The translations under genes and the position numbers were made by a program. DNA of 64,000 nt from Pseudomonadota bacterium (GTDB taxonomy: Bacteria; Pseudomonadota; Alphaproteobacteria; Rhizobiales; Rhizobiaceae): positions 1 to 64,000 of the forward strand of contig JAEXYH010000088.1 in assembly GCA_023451735.1 (NCBI GenBank). The letters run 5' to 3'. A model generated the notes under the pieces. It ran no database searches and was not told where the DNA came from. It saw only the letters and a program-made list of their open reading frames with translations. Of the stretch, positions 27,590-35,657 are shown one piece after another. Numbering within the stretch: position 1 is the first letter of the stretch; every line of letters begins with the position of its first letter.

Positions 27590-27727
27590 CGAACATCAAG
27601 GTGTCGCAACTGACACCGATGTCACAGGAATAAAACCGGCGGTGCCTGTCCCCTGTGCCGCCAAAGAATAATAATAGCCGACCTCCAATTCCAACCTCGC
27701 CGCATCCCCTCGGCGAGGTTTTTCTTT
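27590..27727 (+). ncRNA. Candidate small RNA with two UCCCCU hairpin loops
   Basis: About 137 bases lie between the promoter above and a strong terminator and hold no plus-strand gene. Three stems are visible. Stem 1 is GGTGTC/GACACC (27600-27605/27612-27617). Stem 2 is GGCGGTGC/GTGCCGCC (27638-27645/27655-27662). Stem 3 is AACCTCGCCG/CGGCGAGGTT (27693-27702/27711-27720) followed by TTTCTTTT. The loops of stems 2 and 3 both contain TCCCCT, which could pair with purine-rich ribosome binding sites. C-rich hairpin loops are typical of several alphaproteobacterial trans-acting RNAs. Transcription is inferred. Confidence 0.5.
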
Positions 27728-27734
27728 TGAGTTC

Positions 27735-28736
27735 TCAGCGCCGGTTCTCGACGTCGAGCTGCTGCGTGAGCGCCAATACCGTCTCGCAGGTCGGGGTCGG
27801 CACATTGGCAAGCTTTCCGAGTTCGACAACCATTCCGTTGAGGGGAACGATCTCGAGCGCTTTTCCGGCGATCAAATCCTGCAGCATCGAGGTTTTCACC
27901 GGGCCAAAACCATTGGCGCTGGCAAACTGTTCGTCGGCGGAGCGCTGGAAGCGGCAGCCGAGCGCGGTGCCGACCGCCTGCACCTCGTTCATGATCTTGC
28001 GGACCATCTGTGCCAGGTCTGGATTGGCCATCATGTCGATCATAAGCGCGCGCGTCAAAGCGCTGATCGGGTTGAATGCCGCATTGCCCCTGAGCTTCGC
28101 CCAGATCTCGTCCCGGATGTGCGCGGTCGGTCGAATGTCGAGGCCTGCCTGATTGAGCAGATCTTCCACTGCCTGCAGATCGACGGAGAGTTCGCCATTC
28201 GGCTCTCCGAGAAAGAAATGACCTTTGCCGTTGAGTTTCGTGCGGCCAGGCTGGATCACTTCCGCGCCCTGATAGGCCACGCAGCCGATGACGCGCTCAG
28301 GCCCGATCAGCCTCCACAGTCGGCCGTCAGGATCGAGCTGCGATAATTGCCGTTCTGCAAAACCGCTTGTTCCGTCCTGGTGGAAATACCACCATGGTAT
28401 TCCGTTCAGGGTCATCATCACTCGCGTCTGCGGGTGAAGCAGGGAGGTTATGCCTTCAGCTGCCGCGGAAAGCTGGTGTCCCTTGAGGCCGGTAATCACG
28501 AGATCCTGCGGCGGCAGGCTGGCGGGATCGTCCGTTGCCGTGACACGTGCGGAGATCGAAGCAAAGGCCCCGTCGTCATACACGACACTCAGTCCCTGAT
28601 CTCTGATCGCTTCAAGCTGTGCTCCGCGTGCGATTACGGATACTGTGATCTTGTCTCCAAGCGCATGCGCGATATTCGTCGCGAATGCGCCTCCAAGCGC
28701 TCCCGCGCCATAAATGCAAATCGTCTTGATGCTCAT
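27735..28736 (-). CDS. 2-dehydropantoate 2-reductase family protein
   Basis: From ATG 28736 the protein is 333 residues and starts MSIKTICIYGAGALGGAFAT, the NADP-binding GxGxxG of the ApbA/PanE family. GLKGHQLSAAA lies at the expected substrate-binding lysine, and KLRGNAAFNPISALTRA in the middle is the second family lysine/asparagine region. The reaction would reduce ketopantoate to pantoate, but many paralogs have other substrates, so the gene is not named panE. ATG 28739 is equally possible. Confidence 0.85.
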   Translation of the reverse strand: MSIKTICIYGAGALGGAFATNIAHALGDKITVSVIARGAQLEAIRDQGLSVVYDDGAFASISARVTATDDPASLPPQDLVITGLKGHQLSAAAEGITSLLHPQTRVMMTLNGIPWWYFHQDGTSGFAERQLSQLDPDGRLWRLIGPERVIGCVAYQGAEVIQPGRTKLNGKGHFFLGEPNGELSVDLQAVEDLLNQAGLDIRPTAHIRDEIWAKLRGNAAFNPISALTRALMIDMMANPDLAQMVRKIMNEVQAVGTALGCRFQRSADEQFASANGFGPVKTSMLQDLIAGKALEIVPLNGMVVELGKLANVPTPTCETVLALTQQLDVENRR

Positions 28737-28841
28737 CATCCCTCGCTGCATGCCTTTGTCGGGATCAGCCTAGAGCAGCAGGGACGATGAAGCGAACCAG
28801 TTTTTGTGATAATTCAATCACCACACGAGGGGTGTCGCCGG

Positions 28842-29057
28842 TTAATGCGGGCGCGTTATCGGCAAAAGCTCGTTGCGGCGCAATTCGTCGATTGCGGTCA
28901 CTGCTTCTTTGAGCGGCCAGCCGGCATCGAGCGCAGCCGAAAGCATCTTCAATTCGGCCTCCTGCTCAAGCGCAAGGAAGAGCGGTTCCAGAGCCTCCTG
29001 AACCGTAAGAACGTGGTCTTTGGGCGAGACAACGGATTGGCGTGCGTCGTTCGTCAT
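28842..29057 (-). CDS. Small hypothetical protein, 71 residues
   Basis: The start at ATG 29057 follows GAGAGGAG and gives MTNDARQSVVSPKDHVLTVQ onward. The body is one acidic helical stretch (EALEPLFLALEQEAELKMLS) and then GWPLKEAVTAIDELRRNE. No known family is recognised. A loose RpoE2-type match (GGAAC at 29125-29121, TT 19 bases on) lies 35 bases ahead, weak by itself. A longer in-frame reading to 29249 overlaps the acyltransferase and is unlikely. Confidence 0.6.
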   Translation of the reverse strand: MTNDARQSVVSPKDHVLTVQEALEPLFLALEQEAELKMLSAALDAGWPLKEAVTAIDELRRNELLPITRPH

Positions 29058-29139
29058 GGATGCGGTTCTCCTCTCTGTTTCTTGCGTGAATCCTTTTTCA
29101 ATTTCCTGAGAGCGGAAAAGGTTCCGGCGAAATCGCCTT

Positions 29140-30234
29140 TTATTCCTGGACGGCTGGCCGGCCGTTGAAAATCCGCTTTTTGAGGTGTTTCTGCAGTGGC
29201 TGATCGAGCCAGACTGTGAGGCACCATGAGATGAAGACGACGAGTGCAACTAGGATAATTCCAGCAAAGGGAAATAACTCCGGTTCGCTGACGCCGGGAG
29301 CGATGAAATGTGCCCAGTCGAGCAGCGGCGTGTGCAGCACATAGACCGCATAGGAGGAAGTTCCGAGAAAACTTGCGATGGATGCCGTTCTGGGGCCGGG
29401 TACGATCGCACTTGCCCAGTAAAGAAGTGCCGGCCAGATCAGAAGAACCACGAAGAGATCGAAGATCCAGCGCCAGTCGCGCGGTGTGGGGAAGGCGAGC
29501 ACGGCAATCAGCAGCCCGAGGCAGATAAGCGATTGCCCCGGGCGCGTCATGGGTATCTTGCGGCGGTGGCGATAGATCAGCACCCCCATGAAGAACGAAA
29601 AAAAGACGCGCGCCATGCCGGCATACATCTCGTGCCAGCGAAAGCCCGCATGCAGGCGGTCGAATTGCAGTGCGGCAATCACCAGCAGCACCGCGCTGAC
29701 TGCGAGCACGACCCCGATCTGGCGCAGCGTCGCCCGCGCTCCGCGCAGTGCATAGGCGACATTCGCCACGAGTTCGTTGAACAGTGACCACGCTGGATGG
29801 ACGAGGAAAAGCGCGGCATTGAACGAGATGGTGATCGGCGAGGGCAGAAAGAAAAGCCCGGTAACGAAGGCAAGCAGCAACTCGCTTGGAATAACGTATT
29901 CGTCCGCCATGACCGGCCGGCCGGCGAAATACATTCGGATATAATAGGCGGTAACCAGCGCGAGCGCGATCGTATAGAGCGGATAGAGCCGCAGAAACCT
30001 GGCCTTCATGAACTGCAATGGCGAGATGCGCCCTTCCGAAAGTGAAGCGCCATAGGCGTGGGCCAGAACAAAACCGCTCAGCACGAAAAACAGATCAACC
30101 CCGAGATAGCTGGAGGGAAGGGCTTTCCCCAGCAGATCTTCTGCGTGGCGCTGGATAATGAAGATAGCGGCAATGCCCCTGAGCCCGTCGAGCAGCACGA
30201 AGCGGTCTCTGGTTGCGCTTTTTCCTGTTTCCAT
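29140..30234 (-). CDS. Acyltransferase 3 family membrane protein (OafA-like)
   Basis: The 364-residue protein has about ten transmembrane helices and the family start FVLLDGLRGIAAIFIIQRHA with the conserved histidine near residue 29, then LGVDLFFVLSGFVLAHAYG. Such proteins acetylate or succinylate surface polysaccharides, often exopolysaccharide or lipopolysaccharide sugars. The target cannot be told from context; no polysaccharide cluster lies next to it. Confidence 0.88.
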   Translation of the reverse strand: METGKSATRDRFVLLDGLRGIAAIFIIQRHAEDLLGKALPSSYLGVDLFFVLSGFVLAHAYGASLSEGRISPLQFMKARFLRLYPLYTIALALVTAYYIRMYFAGRPVMADEYVIPSELLLAFVTGLFFLPSPITISFNAALFLVHPAWSLFNELVANVAYALRGARATLRQIGVVLAVSAVLLVIAALQFDRLHAGFRWHEMYAGMARVFFSFFMGVLIYRHRRKIPMTRPGQSLICLGLLIAVLAFPTPRDWRWIFDLFVVLLIWPALLYWASAIVPGPRTASIASFLGTSSYAVYVLHTPLLDWAHFIAPGVSEPELFPFAGIILVALVVFISWCLTVWLDQPLQKHLKKRIFNGRPAVQE

Positions 30235-30603
30235 AATGCCTCGGGTTCGGTTGCTAGCAGTCTGACTATATCATCCGGGAAATAGTCCCGTTCAATATCT
30301 CGGCCAGACTGGACGCCGCTCGGGCAGCGTTTATTCATCGGACTTTAATGTCCTGCGCTGGGAAGCGGGAGGATGCTGACATGCACCTCGCGATGTCGTG
30401 ATTGGCTGGCATGGGGCTTTTTGCAGCGGGCCGGTCGCGGTTAACAGAGAATTTATAAATTCATGAAAGTAGAAGGTAATCGGTGCGGGATCGCACATGC
30501 GGCCAGGGGTAGGGCAAATCCGCATGAACGACCCGAGGCTTAAGTGCTGGATGTATCGCCTGCCCATCCGCCAGACGCAGGCTGTGTATGGAGTAACTGT
30601 ATA
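30235..30603. other. Intergenic region ahead of the outer-membrane protein gene
   Basis: No gene is supported in these 369 bases. A perfect 14-bp palindrome, GAATTTATAAATTC (30449-30462), lies about 140 bases ahead of the outer-membrane protein start and could be an operator. A second short inverted repeat (GTGCG...CGCAC, about 30482-30496) is nearby. No promoter could be fixed. Confidence 0.4.
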
Positions 30604-31242
30604 ATGACCAAGAAGCCCTTCGCGCTGGCGCTTGCCGCCGTTCTCGTCTCTGGTTCGGCCCTTTCGGTGTCCGCCGCTGACCTCACAAGTTCCTACGAGC
30701 CTCCGGCCTACAATGAGCCGTCCGGCCCGTCCTCCGACTGGAGCGGCGCTTACGCCGGTGTTCACGCCGGCACCGCGTCCGACAAGCTGAACCCGTTCTC
30801 GAGCGGCACTGAATTCACCGGCGGTATCCATGGCGGTTACAACACCGAGATCAACGGTGTTGTTGTTGGCGGCGAAGCCGAGCTTTCTCATCTTGGTGAT
30901 GCGGAAGTGGGTGTGCGCGGCGGCAAGCTGAAGGAACGTTATCGCGTTGCGGCCAAGGCCAAGGTCGGTGCACCGCTCGGTAGCACGCTGGTTTACGGTA
31001 CTGCGGGTGTGGCTATGACCAGCCTGCGGGATAACGGTGCCACCGAAGGTCCGGACGGCTGGAAGCCTGGCTGGCTGGTCGGCGCTGGCGTCGAACAGAA
31101 GATCACCGGCAATCTTTCGGGCCGCGTCGAGTACAATTACACGCAGACCAGCGATGTTCGCAGCTTCCGCGTCGATAGCGGCACGTCCGAGCGCACGATC
31201 GGCGATCACACCATCAAGGCTGGCGTGAACTACAAGTTCTAA
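30604..31242 (+). CDS. Outer-membrane beta-barrel protein (Omp25/RopB-like)
   Basis: The ATG at 30604 gives 212 residues with a clear signal peptide (cleavage after SALSVSAA, near 23). A Pro/Ser-rich linker is followed by an eight-strand barrel of alternating residues: WSGAYAGVHAGTASDKL, GGIHGGYNTEINGVVVGGEA, and the closing strand TIKAGVNYKF with C-terminal Phe. This is the Omp25/31 type used in Rhizobiaceae for envelope integrity. A terminator follows 33 bases after the stop. Confidence 0.88.
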   Translation: MTKKPFALALAAVLVSGSALSVSAADLTSSYEPPAYNEPSGPSSDWSGAYAGVHAGTASDKLNPFSSGTEFTGGIHGGYNTEINGVVVGGEAELSHLGDAEVGVRGGKLKERYRVAAKAKVGAPLGSTLVYGTAGVAMTSLRDNGATEGPDGWKPGWLVGAGVEQKITGNLSGRVEYNYTQTSDVRSFRVDSGTSERTIGDHTIKAGVNYKF

Positions 31243-31275
31243 AATATGAGCCGGTAGGCTCGAGAAAAAATTTCT

Positions 31276-31314
31276 ATGGCGCCGCATACCTTCGGGTGTG
31301 CGGCGCCATTTTCG
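31276..31314 (+). terminator. Terminator after the outer-membrane protein gene
   Basis: ATGGCGCCGCATACC (31276-31290) pairs with GGTGTGCGGCGCCAT (31295-31309) over a TTCG tetraloop, then TTTTCG. One G-T pair in a 15-bp stem. Confidence 0.9.
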
Positions 31315-31715
31315 TTTGTCTTGAGGGCGTCGCTCTGAGGTTGCGTTGCTATATGGTCGATCAGGTTTAAGCGCGCCATTCGCGGTGATTGGTTTTTCTG
31401 ATCACAGAAATTGAATTTAAGTATAGATTAAATCGGTGAGATTTTTTGTTTTGAATCTCCAATTTTTATCCAAATGTACGTGAATAAATAAATCTGAAAT
31501 TGATTTTTGCAAAGTATATTCAAGTATTGGTATTGGTTTATTGTGGATGCATTAATCCATCTGGGGTCTTGTGGTGACAATGCAGGTGAGCTTGCATTGA
31601 TCCGTCGCATGATGCGAACCGCACCCAATCCCTCGTCATCTCGCTGAAGCCGATACAAATCGAGCTGCGGTTATGGCGCATTTTCGATCAGGTCGATTTC
31701 ATAGGTAATAATACG
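31315..31715. other. AT-rich intergenic region
   Basis: From about 31380 to 31560 the base composition falls sharply to AT-rich, with runs such as TTTTTTGTTTTGAATC and AATAAATAAATC, unlike the GC-rich neighbours. No credible gene was found on either strand. It may hold the receptor promoter, a bent-DNA site or a remnant of foreign DNA. Confidence 0.5.
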
Positions 31716-33689
31716 ATGTTGAAGCATATACGCATCAGAACCAAGATCCTTCTGTCCATCGGCGTATTGGCACTTATCTCTCTCTGCGGAGTGTCCTACC
31801 TCACTTACAAGTTCGAGGAAGCCAGTGCGTCTTATAATGATTTTCTCAACACCGAGGCGAAGGCCGCCCTCTTGTCGGCAAGGGCCAGTTCCGGCGTTAA
31901 TGGCGCGGCTGTCCGTCTCGGGCGCCTTCTTCTTTTTTCGCCCGATGTTCCGCAATTCGAAACAGCGCAGAAAGAGTTCGATTCCCTGCTCGGCATAGCC
32001 GTTGGCCGCATGCAGGAGCTCTCGACGCTTGTTCCGACCACCAAGCCGGCGATGGACAATCTCATGGTCGATATCAATGGCGTTCGAGCGCTGCTTGATG
32101 ATATCGTGAAGCTGCGAAAGAGTGGACAGGACCAGGCTGCAGTGACGCGGATGGGAGCGCTGGAAGCGCTGACAACGCGGATTTCCAAGCAGTTCAACGA
32201 CAGCAACAGCGCATTGCAGGCGGTGCAGACCGCCGGTACGGATCGTCTGGCCACGCTGGTGCACGAAACGATCGTCACAAATATGGTCGCCATGGTGGTC
32301 GGTATCGTTGCTGCTCTCCTGCTCGCTGCCTACTTCGTTCAGCAAGGAATTACGAAGCCGATGCACAGTTTGCGCGAGCAGATGCAGCAGTTGGCGCAAG
32401 GGGAAACCGCCGGTGAGATCATCGGTCGTGATCGTCGCGACGAGATCGGCGAAATGGCTGCTACGGTTGCGGTGTTCCGGGAAAATGCGATCGAGCGCAC
32501 GCGTCTGGAAGAGCAGACGGAAACCACCAGAAACCTTGCCGAAAGCGAAAGAGCGCGCCAGGAAATCGAAAAGGCTTCGGAGGCTCGCAATGTGCAATTC
32601 GCGCTGCAGTCTCTCGGTAACGGCTTGAAACGGTTGGCAGCTGGCGATCTTGTTACGACGATCGACACACCGTTCATTGCTGAACTCGATGTGGTTCGCG
32701 AGGATTTCAACGACTCGCTGGACAGGGTTCGTGATGCGATGCGATCGGTTGGCTTCAATGCGCAGGCCATTACCGCAAGCGCCAATGAACTCCTCTCGTC
32801 GGCCGATGACATGTCCAGCCGCACCGAACAGCAGGCCGCTTCCGTCGAGGAGACCGCTGCAGCGCTCGAAGAGATCACGACCACCGTCAAGGATGCGGCG
32901 AGCCGCGCCGAAGAGGCAAGTCAGCTCGTTGCCCGCACGCGTGCCGGAGCTGAGAAATCCGGTGAGATCGTTCGTGATGCGGTCGATGCGATGCACCAGA
33001 TCGAACGTTCTTCGTCCGAGATCGGCAATATCATTGGTGTCATCGACGATATCGCCTTCCAGACCAATCTTCTCGCCCTGAATGCCGGTGTCGAAGCGGC
33101 TCGCGCTGGGGATGCTGGCAAGGGCTTTGCCGTCGTGGCGCAGGAAGTGCGTGAGCTGGCCCAGCGTTCAGCCGCTGCCGCAAAGGAAATCAAGGTCCTG
33201 ATCAACACGTCGGGCGGTCATGTCGAGCAGGGTGTCAATCTGGTCGGCGAGACAGGAAAGGCGCTGGATGCGATCGTATCCGAGGTGCATGAGATAAACC
33301 GGCATGTTCAGGCGATCGCGGAAGCTTCGCGCGAACAGTCGCTCGGCCTTCAGGAAATCAGCACAGCCGTCAATACGATCGACCAGGGAACGCAGCAGAA
33401 TGCGGCGATGGTGGAGCAGTCGACAGCCGCCAGCCATAGCCTTGCAAAGGACGCCGAGGCGCTGATGACGCTGCTTGGTCAGTTCCAGGTCGGTAGTGAA
33501 CGTCTGCAATCCAATCGCCCTGTCGAGCGCCATACCTCGCGCCCGCCTGCACCGGTGCGCGTCGCCGAGCAGGACGAACGGCCGCGTCTGTCTCCGGCAC
33601 GTTCGCTGGGACGCAAGCTCGCCTCCGCATTCGGCGGCGGTTCAGCCTCGGCCGCTGCGGTCAAAGAGGCGGAATGGTCCGAGTTCTAA
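31716..33689 (+). CDS. Methyl-accepting chemotaxis protein
   Basis: The 657-residue receptor has a transmembrane helix at about 11-30, a periplasmic helical sensor to about 185, a second transmembrane helix at about 188-210 and HAMP from about 211 (GITKPMHSLREQMQQLAQGE). A second HAMP-like part (about 300-340) leads into the signalling helix hairpin. The tip has EIGNIIGVIDDIAFQTNLLA and NAGVEAARAGDAGKGFAVVA near 450. No CheR-docking pentapeptide is evident at the C-terminus (EAEWSEF is weakly similar). The ligand is unknown. Confidence 0.95.
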   Translation: MLKHIRIRTKILLSIGVLALISLCGVSYLTYKFEEASASYNDFLNTEAKAALLSARASSGVNGAAVRLGRLLLFSPDVPQFETAQKEFDSLLGIAVGRMQELSTLVPTTKPAMDNLMVDINGVRALLDDIVKLRKSGQDQAAVTRMGALEALTTRISKQFNDSNSALQAVQTAGTDRLATLVHETIVTNMVAMVVGIVAALLLAAYFVQQGITKPMHSLREQMQQLAQGETAGEIIGRDRRDEIGEMAATVAVFRENAIERTRLEEQTETTRNLAESERARQEIEKASEARNVQFALQSLGNGLKRLAAGDLVTTIDTPFIAELDVVREDFNDSLDRVRDAMRSVGFNAQAITASANELLSSADDMSSRTEQQAASVEETAAALEEITTTVKDAASRAEEASQLVARTRAGAEKSGEIVRDAVDAMHQIERSSSEIGNIIGVIDDIAFQTNLLALNAGVEAARAGDAGKGFAVVAQEVRELAQRSAAAAKEIKVLINTSGGHVEQGVNLVGETGKALDAIVSEVHEINRHVQAIAEASREQSLGLQEISTAVNTIDQGTQQNAAMVEQSTAASHSLAKDAEALMTLLGQFQVGSERLQSNRPVERHTSRPPAPVRVAEQDERPRLSPARSLGRKLASAFGGGSASAAAVKEAEWSEF

Positions 33690-33730
33690 TTTCTTGACGA
33701 TTTGACCCCCTTTTGGGTTCCAGGCGTCAT

Positions 33731-33772
33731 CCACAGGCCTTCGTTTCCTTGAAGCGAAGGCCTGTGGTCGTT
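33731..33772. terminator. Bidirectional terminator between the receptor and the YegP-like gene
   Basis: CCACAGGCCTTCG (33731-33743) is the exact reverse complement of CGAAGGCCTGTGG (33755-33767). It lies between convergent genes, and TCGTTTT follows on the plus strand. Confidence 0.75.
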
Positions 33773-33789
33773 TTAGGGTGTTGCCGCAG

Positions 33790-33972
33790 TCAGGTTGGAT
33801 TGCACTTCATTCCGTTGCGCCGAGCATTGTCGATGCAGTCGCTTTTGTTGAAGTAGCTTTCGGCTGAAGAGCCCACGATGCGACCGTTCGAGGCTGTACG
33901 GCGCCAGCGCCACTGGGTGCCACTCTGATAGATTTCCCAGGTATCCCCATTGCTGTCCTTGCAACTTGGCAT
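33790..33972 (-). CDS. Small YegP/DUF1508-like protein
   Basis: The 60-residue protein has the pattern of a single DUF1508 unit: WEIYQSGTQWRWRRTASNGR, then IVGSSAESYFNKSDCIDNAR. Members usually occur as one or two such repeats and are stress-linked in some bacteria; function is not known. Three cysteines are present. GGAGGACAAC precedes the ATG. Confidence 0.7.
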   Translation of the reverse strand: MPSCKDSNGDTWEIYQSGTQWRWRRTASNGRIVGSSAESYFNKSDCIDNARRNGMKCNPT

Positions 33973-34100
33973 GTTGTCCTCCGATTTGTTGCGAGGAGGA
34001 CGCTAGGCGATTCCGCAGTGCTGCTCTACGAATCGAATGCAATCAAAGGTTGCGTTTCCGTATGGGTGAAGTTGTGCCTTGCCGGCGGCTGCGAGCTCTC

Positions 34101-35486
34101 TTAACCGCCTGACCAGAACCGGTCGTGATCGAATTCTTCGGCGATCGAAAGCGGTAACGGGTTCGTGCGGGATGGCTCGGCGGTCAGGTCCGTCAATGTC
34201 CGGCCGATCACGACCGGCGCCGCCATGCCGGTATCGCTGCCGGGTGCTGCGAGTGCCCACGAAAGAAGCGTGTCCTCACCATCGAACTCATCCTCGATAT
34301 CGAGATCCGGCCCGGTGATCGGCAGCGATGCGATCGAGCCTTCCGGCGTCCGCAGAAGCTTCATGCCATCCGGAGGAGCGAGTGCGGCAAGGGCGCTGAA
34401 AGCCGGGGTGCCGGCTGGCGCGGAGACCGGAACTGGTCTTGCCGCAACGACCGGCGCAAGGGTTTGCATCGGCGCAAGTGATGCGGTCTGAACCGGATCT
34501 ACCTCGATGGACTTGGCCGGGCGCAGGATCGGCAGCGGCGCGGAAAGAGCCGCAAGATCGGCAAATTCAGGATCGCTCTTGCGGCCGGAAGCATTGGCCA
34601 TGACCTTGGGACTCGTCTGTTCAGCAAGCGCTTCTGCCGCGCGGCTTTTCGGCGTCGGCAGCATGGCGGTCAGCAGGCCGCTGCCGCCGCGCTTCGCGCT
34701 GCCGGTATCTTCATCGTCATCCGGCGCCGTGCTGGCGATCTGGATCGATTGCGATCCAACCCGGCGTTTGTAATCGGCGACAGCCTGGCTGTAGCCAGGA
34801 AGCGGTCGGCCGTCCGCCGGGAGGTGCATCGTCTTGCCGCTCGGGAAGATGCGCGCCAGTTCCTTGCGCGACATGCGCGGCCAGGCGCGCACATTGCCGA
34901 CATCGAGATGCACGAAGGGTGAGCCGGACGTCGGGTAGAAGCCGACGCCGCCAACCTGTGCCTGCATGGCGAGCTGCCGCAGCGTCGAGATTTTTACGCC
35001 CGGAATGTAAAAATCCATCGCCTTGCCGAGCGTGTGCTGGCTTTTCTTGGCGACGCCCGAGGAGCGCGAGCGGCCGCGCAGCATGCTGTTGGTGGCTGGC
35101 GAGCGATAAGCCGAGACGACGTGAATATAGTCGGTGGCGCCGCTGCGCTGGTAAACTTCCCAGACGAGGTCGAGCAGACGTGGGTCCATGCGCGTCGACT
35201 GGTTCTTGCGCCAGTCGCGCAGCAGCCGGTTGGCCTGGGCGAGGCCCTTCTGATCGAACCTGCCGTTGCGTTTGTAGGTGATTGCAGCACGCTCGCCCGT
35301 ATGGGTGAAATGCAGTTTTAGCGTGCGGTCTTCGGCAAAAGCCATCGTTGCCGTTCCAGCCAATGCCGAAAGCGCAACTACGGCTGCGCAGGAGGCCTTT
35401 GCCATTGTGTATGCGGTCTCTGCGGCGAGGCCCAGAAAGGCGCGCAGGGCGCCCGGCACAGGAGCATTCGACAGGGGCTGGAACAC
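34101..35486 (-). CDS. Exported DUF882 (peptidase M15-like) protein
   Basis: The 461-residue protein (GTG start; an alternative ATG at 35405 begins exactly at a signal peptide, MAKASCAAVVALSALAGTAT) has an N-terminal zinc-peptidase-like domain with SQHTLGKAMDFY near 155 and SPFVHLDVG near 195, the metal-ligand His/Asp/His. DUF882 belongs to the D-Ala-D-Ala carboxypeptidase fold and likely trims peptidoglycan. The C-terminal 230 residues are low complexity. A single copy at this length is usual in rhizobia. Confidence 0.85.
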   Translation of the reverse strand: MFQPLSNAPVPGALRAFLGLAAETAYTMAKASCAAVVALSALAGTATMAFAEDRTLKLHFTHTGERAAITYKRNGRFDQKGLAQANRLLRDWRKNQSTRMDPRLLDLVWEVYQRSGATDYIHVVSAYRSPATNSMLRGRSRSSGVAKKSQHTLGKAMDFYIPGVKISTLRQLAMQAQVGGVGFYPTSGSPFVHLDVGNVRAWPRMSRKELARIFPSGKTMHLPADGRPLPGYSQAVADYKRRVGSQSIQIASTAPDDDEDTGSAKRGGSGLLTAMLPTPKSRAAEALAEQTSPKVMANASGRKSDPEFADLAALSAPLPILRPAKSIEVDPVQTASLAPMQTLAPVVAARPVPVSAPAGTPAFSALAALAPPDGMKLLRTPEGSIASLPITGPDLDIEDEFDGEDTLLSWALAAPGSDTGMAAPVVIGRTLTDLTAEPSRTNPLPLSIAEEFDHDRFWSGG

Positions 35487-35657
35487 GACACAACTCGCTT
35501 TACGCCAAGATCACCACGACCGGGACGAACGACGAAAACCCGGCAACGAAGCCGCGATTATGGTCAATGAAATGCTAATGAGAGGTTGACGAATTATGAG
35601 GCGTGCCGATCCGACACGCTTTCGTGAAGTCGACACCGTTATCCCGACCTCCTGCAC

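Noticed and set aside
31671..32996. 441-codon open frame opposite the chemotaxis receptor, and similar long frames opposite ilvD and nrdJ
   Set aside because: They are shadow frames from GC-rich codon bias; the sense-strand genes have clear conserved motifs.
33700..33721. GGAAC-N17-CGT match on the minus strand at the end of the receptor gene
   Set aside because: It points into the receptor's coding end and away from any gene; likely chance.
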